28,834 nt of DNA from Nitrospiraceae bacterium (GTDB lineage Bacteria; Nitrospirota; UBA9217). Shown here one piece after another: positions 1 to 7,308 of this stretch (the stretch's first letter is position 1; each line of letters begins with the position of its first letter). Made by a program: the position numbers and the translations under genes. The stretch covers positions 2,779 to 31,612 of the forward strand of contig DMKB01000245.1 of assembly GCA_003454665.1 (NCBI GenBank). The letters run 5' to 3'. Below the pieces are notes generated by a model that did no database searches, was not told the origin of the DNA, and saw only the letters and a list, made by a program, of their open reading frames with translations.

Positions 1-2600
1 AATCCATAGTCTGTATATTCCGCCATGATCGGGTCATTCGAGTAGCCGCTTGAGACAATGGCCTTCACGTCCGGATCAAATGCAGCTAATTTCAGGACCG
101 CCTCCTTGCCGCCCATTCCTCCCGGGATCGTGAGGTCCATGATGACCGCGCTGAAGGGCGATCCGGATTCCTTATTTTTCCGATAGACGTCGATAGCTTC
201 TGAACCGTTCTTCGCGAACGCCACGTCATAGCCGAGTTCATTCAACATCGTTCCGGCCACGTTCCGGACAATCTCCTCATCGTCTACGACGAGGATATTT
301 CCGCTGCCCCGAATGGGGCGTTCATCCTCTTCCTTTTCAGCCGGTACCATCTTTTCTGAAGCCCGCAGATACATATAAAATGCCGTACCTGCGCCTAATT
401 TCGATTCTGCCGATATATGTCCGCCATGACGTTTGACGATGGAATATGAGGTCGCCAGACCGAGACCGCTCCCTTTTTGCTTTGTCGTGAAATAGGGGTC
501 GAATATTTTCTGCAGATGATCCTGCGGGATGCCGATACCCTGATCGCGAACCGTTACTCTGGTATAGTTGCCTTTGGCGAGGGGCAACACATCGCCGGAA
601 CCGACAGAAACATTTTCAGCGGTGATCCTGATCGTTCCCCCCTCAGGCATGGCGTCCGCAGCATTGATGATGAGATTGTTGATTACCTGGCTCATCTGTC
701 CTTCATCTACGTCAACGGCCCAGAGGTTCTCGGGAATGGTATACTCACAGGTGACGGAAGAGCCGCGAAGCACGAAGCCGCCGCACTCCCGCAGCAATTC
801 GCCGAGGAAAACCACTTTTTTGACGGGCGCGCCGCCTTTTGCAAAGGTGAGAAGCTGCTGGGTCAGATCTTTTGTCCTGAGCGATGCTTTTTCGGCTTCG
901 TTGAGCATCCGGTACAGGCTGTTGTCAGGCGTGAAATGGGTTTTAACCACGCTGATATTCCCCAGCACGGCAGTAAGGAGATTGTTGAAGTCATGGGCAA
1001 GTCCCCCGGCAAGGGCGCCGAGTGATTCGAGCTTTTGGACTCGTAAGAGCTCTGCTTCAAATTGTTTCTGCTCCATGATGTTCCGGCTGACCGTTGCAAG
1101 CGCTTCAGGCTCGCCGCTCGCCGCGTCCTTTATAAGAAAACCGTTAAAGAGCACGGGAATTTCTTTGCCTGTGGTAACATGCCGGAAGCGGAGTTCGCCT
1201 GACCAGGTGCCGTGTTGTTTCATTGTCGGCAGCACATGGTCACGAAAATACGGCAGGTCATCGGGCGAGAGATAATCCAGCACCGACGTTTGTGTCACGT
1301 CATCAACACCGGCAAGTTCCTTGCCCGCTGTATTGACATACAGAACTGCTCCGTCCAGGGAGGCAATGCCGATAAAATCACTGCTGTTTTCCACGAGCAG
1401 TACTAACTTCCGTCGCTCCTCCTCGGCGCGCTTTCGTTCATCAATCTCGTGTTCCAGTCCTGTTTTCGCCCGTAATAACTCATCGGCATGCTGCCGCGCT
1501 TTCTCCATACGCAAGTGGAATTGCAATATATAGCCGGAGAGGAGTCCGGTGACCAGGAGCCCGGCCGCGAGGATCGCCCATGGCTGCCAGCTCATGCCTG
1601 CTATACCGTGTTTTGGTGAAGGAGCGCATAGTATCTTCCATGTTCGTCCTGCCACGGCAAAAGTCTCCGCGTAGTGCATGCCTGCCGTGAGGTCGGCCTC
1701 GACCGAATGCGGCGTTGCCGTTGCCGCGCGGAGGCGCGATGGGTGAACATACAGAAGACGCCTGCCTTCAGTAGCAGACTCATCGGTCAGAACAATATCG
1801 ATTCCCCGTGGTTGCAGACGGGATATGCTCTTTTCAACCAAATCACCGATCCGGTAGACCCCCAGAACGAACCCTCTCAGGTGCCTGCGCCGGGCTTCAA
1901 CGGAATCCGTGGCCATGCCCTGTCGATAAACCGGTTCAAAGATGAGAACGCCGAATTGCTCCTCTTTTTCCTGTACCAGCCTGATTCGCGCGGTGGCGGT
2001 CTTTAATCCGCTGTCCCGGGATTGTTCAAGTGCCGCGAGGCGCGAGGAGTTCGAGGCGACGTCAAAGCCGAGGGCGTTTTCGTTTCCCTCATAGGGTTCG
2101 ACAAAATAGACGGGATAGTATTCGTCACGGCGGCCGGCCGTCACCATCACACCCTGTTCTTTTCTCTCCGTTATCAGGAAATCGGGATATCCCTCGCTGC
2201 GTGCAGCTGATACGTATGCCGCACGCTTTGTGTGCGGTACGCGGGGTATCCACTCGAGGGCCTGAATTCCTTCAGAGTGCCACAGCAAATACTTTGTGAA
2301 AGTGTGGAACTCGAACCGCTCGACATCGCGGGACGCCGCGTAAAAGGAGGCAATTGCATCGAGTTCGTGCAGGGTATTTTCGAAGGTATTCTTGATGGCG
2401 GAAATACGGTTTTCCGATCCTCGTTCAAAGTCTCCGACGGTCTTTCTTTCTTCCCATCCCCCGGCGGCAATGAACAGAAGGACGGACAGGGTAATGCCCA
2501 TGCACGATACGAGCATCACCATGTACCGCTTCCGTATGAATCCAAATGCCCGGCGCAGCCCACGCTGCAGATTTTGATGCGCAGATTTCTTGATCACCAT
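1..2600 (-). CDS. CHASE-PAS hybrid sensor histidine kinase, 3' end cut by window edge
   Basis: Membrane-bound hybrid kinase, 866 codons visible, still open at base 1. My translation from the ATG at 2598-2600 gives a first membrane segment at about residues 26-44. A periplasmic CHASE-like region follows to about 330 (it contains FYAASRDVERFEF and LQALEWIPRV-like text), then a second membrane segment at about 334-356 and a PAS domain at about 400-510. The HisKA box GGLAHDFNNLLT has His536. The HATPase carries DQGIGIP and GSGLGLATSYSIV, and a receiver has its phospho-acceptor Asp822 in MDLTIPGG. CHASE domains sense small extracellular ligands; the ligand here is unknown. The gene starts 70 bp after the gltB stop on the same strand and may be co-transcribed with it. 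The Shine-Dalgarno (AGGTG, very close to the ATG) is poor, so a start a few codons away is possible. Kinase and receiver parts closely resemble those of the hybrid kinase at 7309-10260. Confidence 0.9.
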   Translation of the reverse strand, partial: MVIKKSAHQNLQRGLRRAFGFIRKRYMVMLVSCMGITLSVLLFIAAGGWEERKTVGDFERGSENRISAIKNTFENTLHELDAIASFYAASRDVERFEFHTFTKYLLWHSEGIQALEWIPRVPHTKRAAYVSAARSEGYPDFLITERKEQGVMVTAGRRDEYYPVYFVEPYEGNENALGFDVASNSSRLAALEQSRDSGLKTATARIRLVQEKEEQFGVLIFEPVYRQGMATDSVEARRRHLRGFVLGVYRIGDLVEKSISRLQPRGIDIVLTDESATEGRRLLYVHPSRLRAATATPHSVEADLTAGMHYAETFAVAGRTWKILCAPSPKHGIAGMSWQPWAILAAGLLVTGLLSGYILQFHLRMEKARQHADELLRAKTGLEHEIDERKRAEEERRKLVLLVENSSDFIGIASLDGAVLYVNTAGKELAGVDDVTQTSVLDYLSPDDLPYFRDHVLPTMKQHGTWSGELRFRHVTTGKEIPVLFNGFLIKDAASGEPEALATVSRNIMEQKQFEAELLRVQKLESLGALAGGLAHDFNNLLTAVLGNISVVKTHFTPDNSLYRMLNEAEKASLRTKDLTQQLLTFAKGGAPVKKVVFLGELLRECGGFVLRGSSVTCEYTIPENLWAVDVDEGQMSQVINNLIINAADAMPEGGTIRITAENVSVGSGDVLPLAKGNYTRVTVRDQGIGIPQDHLQKIFDPYFTTKQKGSGLGLATSYSIVKRHGGHISAESKLGAGTAFYMYLRASEKMVPAEKEEDERPIRGSGNILVVDDEEIVRNVAGTMLNELGYDVAFAKNGSEAIDVYRKNKESGSPFSAVIMDLTIPGGMGGKEAVLKLAAFDPDVKAIVSSGYSNDPIMAEYTDYG

Positions 2601-2670
2601 GGTCACCTGTGCTGCGATCCTGTGTCGTCTCGCCTGTTTTCCCGCATCAGCATTCCGGTACGGCGTGACT

Positions 2671-5600
2671 TCAGCGGGGGAGAATTTTTTTGAACTTCCC
2701 CACCACTCTGCTGAAATCCGACACGATTTCGTCTGCCAGCATGCTTCCCGTGTAGGTGTAATGCAATTCTATCACGGATTTCACGGTTGTACGGTCTTTC
2801 TCGGTCAGGCCGCGGCTCGCGACGTACGAGGTGTTGATCTTTTTCTCGATCGAGCCATCCCTGTCGAGGACATAAATAACGCCGCCCGTCATGCCGGCGC
2901 CTACATTGTAGCCGACGTCGCCGAGCACCACGACCGTCCCGCCGGTCATGTATTCGCACAGATGCAGGCCCGTGCCTTCGACGACGGCTGTCGCGCCGCT
3001 GTTTCTGACAGCAAAGCGTTCGCCTGCCATGCCTGCGGCGTAGAACTCGCCGCCGGTGGCGCCATAGAGCACCGTATTGCCGACGATCACGTGTTTGTGC
3101 GGCTCTGCAAGGTCCGCGTGGACGATCGCGAGCCTGCCGCCGAACATGCCTTTGCCCACGTAGTCGTTGGCGTCTCCGATAAGGGTAAGAGAAACCCCGC
3201 AATGGTTGAAGGCGCCGAAGCTCTGGCCTGCCGTGCCGCCGAAGGTGAGGCGGATGGTGTCGGGCGGAAGCCCTGTGTCTCGATATTTCCGGGCAATGGC
3301 GTAGTTGATTTTAGCCGGTATGCTTCGGTCAATGTTCCGGATAACATAATTCCGCTCCACCGGCTTGGCAGCGTCGATAGCGGGCAGAATATCCTCGAGA
3401 ATACGGTCGTTCATGGAGGGTGCGGGGTTGTCGTTCCGTGTGCAGGCGCACATGCGTGGGCCCGCGCCGGCGTTGTCAAGGAGCGGCCCGACCTGGATGC
3501 TCCCTGTGCCCTGCTGGGTGACGGCAGGCGACGTGACCAGGAGGTTGCTCCGTCCGATGATCTCGTCCAGGCCCGTTACCCCCATTTCCGAGAGGATTTC
3601 GCGCACTTCCCGGGCAACGGCCCGGAAATAGGTGGTGATGGAATTCACCGTTCCCCGGAACTTCTTTCTGAGTCTTTCGTCCTGCGTCGCGATGCCCGTG
3701 GGGCACAGATTTGAATGGCACTGCCTGGCCATGACGCACCCCGCGGCGATCATGGTGGCGGTGCCGAACCCGAACTCCTCGGCGCCGAGGAGCGCTGCGA
3801 TCACCACGTCCCTTCCCGTGCGCAACCCCCCGTCCACGCGGAGCCGGATCTTTTCCCTCAGCCCGTTGTTCATCAGCACCCGCTGGGTTTCTGCCAGCCC
3901 GATCTCCCAATAGCTTCCCACATTCTTGATGGAGCTGATCGTGGCGGCGCCGGTGCCGCCCTCACAGCCGCTTATCTGCACGATGTCGGCGTAGGCCTTC
4001 GCCGCACCCGCGGCCACCGTGCCGACGCCGGTCTCGGACACGAGCTTGACGCAGACATGGGCATTGGGGTTCGCCTGCTTCAGGTCGTGAATGAGCTGGG
4101 CGAGGTCTTCGATCGAGTAGATGTCGTGGTGCGGAGGAGGGGAGATCAGTATGCGATGGGGCGTACAATGCCTGAGCGAAGCCACGTACTCCGTGACCTT
4201 GATCGCCGGAAGGTGGCCGCCTTCGCCGGGTTTCGCGCCCTGGGCGATTTTGATCTCCAGGTCAGTTGCCGAGGCAATATACGTCGGCGTAACGCCGAAT
4301 CTTCCGGAAGCGATCTGTTTCATGGCGCTGTTTTTCATGCCGAAGTACCTGGCCGGATCTTCGCCCCCTTCGCCGCTGTTGCTCTTTATGCCGAGGCGGT
4401 TGCACGCCTCGGCAATGGTTTCATGGGCCTCAGGAGAGAGGGAGCCCAGTGACATGGCGCCGGTCACGAACCGTCTGAGGATTGCTTCTTCAGGCTCCAC
4501 GTTCTCGACGGGGACAGGCGTCCCCGTTGCATAGCCGAGAAGGTCGCGGAGAGACGCGGGACGGGCCTGTGCTGCCTTGGAGAAGTCTGCATATGCTGCA
4601 GCGTCTCCGCTTCTCATGAATTTGTTCAGGCCCACGACTGTTGGCGCCGACCACGCGTGATGTTCGCCGTCTCTTCTGAATTTCATATCGCCGCCCTCGT
4701 CCAGGGCCGGTTCCGGCGTCCCGTAGGCCAGGTCGTGTCTCTGTACCAGTGATTGCTCGATTGCATTCAGGCCGTGGGCCTCGATGGTGACGGGCGTGTT
4801 CGTGAAGAAAGCTTCGACAAAATCCCGGTTCAGGCACAGGGTATCAAAGAGCTGCGCAGCATGATAGGAGTTGATCGTGGAGATTCCCAGGCGGGCAATA
4901 ACTTTTAAGAGTCCGCTCTCTGTTGCCTGCAGGTAGTGTTGGGCCGCCCTGTCGAATGACAGCGGTATCTGCCCGCTGTCGCATAGATCCTTGATCGTTT
5001 GAAACACGAGATAGGGATGGACTGCCGAGGCCCCGAATCCGACGAGACAGGCAATGTGGTGAACGTCACGCGCTTCACCGGTCTCGACGATGATGCTCGC
5101 CCGGTGCGTCAGGTTTTCGCGGGCCAGAGCCTTGTACGCAGCCGAGAGTGCGAGAAGGGAAGGGACGGCGAGTCGTTCTTTCGCGATGTCTCCATCGGTG
5201 AGGATAATAATTTCCCTTCCGCTCTGTACCGCGTCAATCACGGTTTTCTGGAGTTCAGCAACGGCACGGGAGAGGTCTGCCCCCTCTTTGGGATAGGTTG
5301 TCGAGATTCTGCCGGCGGGAAATTGCTTCTGCGACTCGATCTCCCGGAGTAGAGGTCCTCCAAGCACGGGAGAATCAATCCCGAAGCGGCGCGCATGGTC
5401 GGGCGATGGCTGGAGGAGATTTCGCTTCGGCCCCATGTTGATCCGGAGGGACATGACCATCTTTTCACGGATCGGGTCGATGGGAGGGTTCGTCACCTGG
5501 GAGAAGCGCTGCTTGAAATACCGGAACAGGAGCTGTGGTCGCTCACAAAGCGGCGGGAGCGGGGTGTCGTCGCCCATGGACCAGACCGGCTGCTTGCCGT

Positions 5601-6984
5601 TCTCTGCCATGGGCCGAAGCGAGAGCCTGATTTCTTCCGCCGTGTAGCCAAAGGCGATCTGCTTTCTCGTGATGTCCCCGCTGGTTTCGGGTGAGGACAT
5701 CGTCCTGTCCTGAAGTCGTAGGAGAAACTTCTCGATCCAGTCCGCGTAGGGATTCTCAGCGGCAAGCGTTCGGACAATTTCATCGGTGAAGCGCACGGTA
5801 CCGGTGGCGAGGTCCACGGCAATGGTCTCGCCGGGGCCGAGCCTGCCTTTTTCCCTTATCCTGCTCTTCCCGAGATCGACCATGCCCATCTCCGATCCCA
5901 GAACGAGGAGGCCCTCTTCCGTGATCGCGTACCGGAGCGGCCTGAGGCCGTTCCGGTCCATGTGAGCGCCGACGGTATTGCCGTCGGTAAAGGCCACGGC
6001 GGCCGGGCCGTCCCAGGGTTTCATGAGCAGGGAATGGTACTCAAAGAAGCCCCGCTCTTTTGCGTCGTGCGGCCCGTTTTCCCAGGCAGGGGGAATGCAC
6101 ATGATCACGGCGTGCTCAGGAGAAAAACCTGACAGTACGAGGAGCTCTACGACTTTGTCGAGGGATGCAGAGTCGCTCTCATCAGGAGACAGGAGCGGGA
6201 CCAGGTGGTCCATCCCGTCCCCGAAAATCTCGTGGCGCATCATCTGCTCGAGGGTCGACATCCAGTTGCGGTTCCCCTGGAGGGTGTTGATCTCTCCGTT
6301 GTGTGCCAGGACCCGGAAGGGCTGGGCAAGCCGCCAGTCCGGTGACGTATTCGTCGAGAAACGCTGATGGAACAGGCAAAAGGCCGATGCAAGATCGCCG
6401 TCGTTCAGGTCAGGGTAGAACTCCGCGAGGTGAGTGGCGACGAGCATGCCCTTGTACACCGTTACCCGGGAGGAGAGGGAAGGCAGGTAAATATCTTCGC
6501 CGAATTCTTTTTCGAGGGCCCGTCGTGCTAAATAAAGCCTCACTTCTCTCGATTCGAGAGCAATCCGGCCGGCGTCCAGGAAAAGCTGACGGATGCGCGG
6601 CTTCGCAGCGAGGGCTGTTTTTCCCGCGGCATCATCATTCGTCGGAACATCCCTCCAGCCGAGGGGAATGAGGCCCTGTTGCTTAATCCGGCTCTCAATT
6701 GCTCCTTCCATGCCCTCCCGGTAGAGAAAGAATACCCCGGCAGCGAGGGCGTTCTCGTCTGCAGGCAGGTGACCGACCTTCTTCAGTTCTTTCAGGAAAA
6801 ATTGCTTCGGAAGCTGGATCAGGATGCCGGCGCCGTCCCCGGTCTTGCCGTCCGCTCCCACGGCGCCCCGGTGGGTGAGGTTTTTGACGGCCTCAACGCC
6901 CTGAGCGACTATTTCATGGCTCGCGACTCCATGGATGTTGCAGATAAAACCGACACCGCATGATCCTGACACGCTGCTGTGCAT
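2671..6984 (-). CDS. gltB: Glutamate synthase large (alpha) subunit
   Basis: Catalyses transfer of the glutamine amide to 2-oxoglutarate, the second half of the GS/GOGAT ammonium-assimilation cycle in the cytoplasm. Length is 1437 residues against roughly 1480-1520 for typical bacterial GltB. An eight-residue propeptide precedes the expected N-terminal nucleophile Cys9 in SCGVGF. The class II glutaminase domain is followed by the central domain and then the FMN synthase domain, with GEGGEDPARY, KPGEGGHLP and ISGCEGGTGAA. The 3Fe-4S ligands follow as Cys-x5-Cys-x4-Cys (CVMARQCHSNLCPTG). The C-terminal GXGXG beta-helix is present (repeated AGMAGE/GAGMTGG-like turns). No gltD (NADPH-oxidising small subunit) lies in the window, so the partner is encoded elsewhere or the enzyme uses another donor such as ferredoxin; the sequence alone does not settle this. 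A TATAAT lies one base upstream of the ATG, so GTG at residue 5 is an alternative start. Confidence 0.97.
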   Translation of the reverse strand: MHSSVSGSCGVGFICNIHGVASHEIVAQGVEAVKNLTHRGAVGADGKTGDGAGILIQLPKQFFLKELKKVGHLPADENALAAGVFFLYREGMEGAIESRIKQQGLIPLGWRDVPTNDDAAGKTALAAKPRIRQLFLDAGRIALESREVRLYLARRALEKEFGEDIYLPSLSSRVTVYKGMLVATHLAEFYPDLNDGDLASAFCLFHQRFSTNTSPDWRLAQPFRVLAHNGEINTLQGNRNWMSTLEQMMRHEIFGDGMDHLVPLLSPDESDSASLDKVVELLVLSGFSPEHAVIMCIPPAWENGPHDAKERGFFEYHSLLMKPWDGPAAVAFTDGNTVGAHMDRNGLRPLRYAITEEGLLVLGSEMGMVDLGKSRIREKGRLGPGETIAVDLATGTVRFTDEIVRTLAAENPYADWIEKFLLRLQDRTMSSPETSGDITRKQIAFGYTAEEIRLSLRPMAENGKQPVWSMGDDTPLPPLCERPQLLFRYFKQRFSQVTNPPIDPIREKMVMSLRINMGPKRNLLQPSPDHARRFGIDSPVLGGPLLREIESQKQFPAGRISTTYPKEGADLSRAVAELQKTVIDAVQSGREIIILTDGDIAKERLAVPSLLALSAAYKALARENLTHRASIIVETGEARDVHHIACLVGFGASAVHPYLVFQTIKDLCDSGQIPLSFDRAAQHYLQATESGLLKVIARLGISTINSYHAAQLFDTLCLNRDFVEAFFTNTPVTIEAHGLNAIEQSLVQRHDLAYGTPEPALDEGGDMKFRRDGEHHAWSAPTVVGLNKFMRSGDAAAYADFSKAAQARPASLRDLLGYATGTPVPVENVEPEEAILRRFVTGAMSLGSLSPEAHETIAEACNRLGIKSNSGEGGEDPARYFGMKNSAMKQIASGRFGVTPTYIASATDLEIKIAQGAKPGEGGHLPAIKVTEYVASLRHCTPHRILISPPPHHDIYSIEDLAQLIHDLKQANPNAHVCVKLVSETGVGTVAAGAAKAYADIVQISGCEGGTGAATISSIKNVGSYWEIGLAETQRVLMNNGLREKIRLRVDGGLRTGRDVVIAALLGAEEFGFGTATMIAAGCVMARQCHSNLCPTGIATQDERLRKKFRGTVNSITTYFRAVAREVREILSEMGVTGLDEIIGRSNLLVTSPAVTQQGTGSIQVGPLLDNAGAGPRMCACTRNDNPAPSMNDRILEDILPAIDAAKPVERNYVIRNIDRSIPAKINYAIARKYRDTGLPPDTIRLTFGGTAGQSFGAFNHCGVSLTLIGDANDYVGKGMFGGRLAIVHADLAEPHKHVIVGNTVLYGATGGEFYAAGMAGERFAVRNSGATAVVEGTGLHLCEYMTGGTVVVLGDVGYNVGAGMTGGVIYVLDRDGSIEKKINTSYVASRGLTEKDRTTVKSVIELHYTYTGSMLADEIVSDFSRVVGKFKKILPR

Positions 6985-7015
6985 TATTATATTTGACCTT
7001 TTCGTATTTTACTTG

Positions 7016-7032
7016 AAACAATGTTATTGCCA
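7016..7032 (-). promoter_or_regulatory. Candidate sigma54 (-24/-12) promoter for gltB
   Basis: On the minus strand TGGCAATAACATTGTTT matches the sigma54 consensus TGGCAC-N5-TTGCW at the -24 TGGCA and at TTG of the -12, with GG and the -12 dinucleotide ten bases apart. The -12 is TTGT, not TTGC. A start about 12 nt downstream leaves a leader of about 25 nt containing AAAAGG before the gltB ATG. RpoN control of a nitrogen-assimilation gene is biologically sensible, but this is a single-site match read by eye. Confidence 0.4.
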
Positions 7033-7074
7033 TGCCTGGACAGGCAACAACGCGCCCCCGAAGAAAAGCCTTTT

Positions 7075-7225
7075 TCGCGCAGAGACGCAAAGAAAGGATA
7101 AAGCGTATAAGAACGTTTTGGCCGTAAAGCCAAAGATAAGCAAAAACCTGGTCTCTGAGCTGCTCATCAAATCCTTCGGACTGTCCGGAGCCTCTGTCGT
7201 TGTTGTTCTTTGCGGCTTTGCGCGA
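7075..7225. repeat. 18-bp inverted repeat in the gltB upstream region
   Basis: The arms TCGCGCAGAGACGCAAAG (7075-7092) and CTTTGCGGCTTTGCGCGA (7208-7225) are complementary at 16 of 18 positions and are separated by 115 bp. They lie in the 324-bp gene-free stretch 6985-7308. Apart from the gltB promoter candidate I see nothing else in that stretch. The motif style (short CGCAAAG/CACGAAG runs in opposite orientation) recurs at 15096-15290 and 21274-21325, suggesting a dispersed intergenic repeat family. Confidence 0.6.
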
Positions 7226-7308
7226 GACAGGCATTTGCAGTTGCTTTTTACTTTACTATCGCTCAAGCTTTTTCCCGGATCAGGGCACGAGAGGGGAGAC
7301 GCGACAGA

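Noticed and set aside
2590..3714. Long plus-strand open frame (374 codons)
   Set aside because: It lies antisense to the conserved 3' half of gltB, shows no family motif, and is explained by the codon bias of a GC-rich gene on the other strand.
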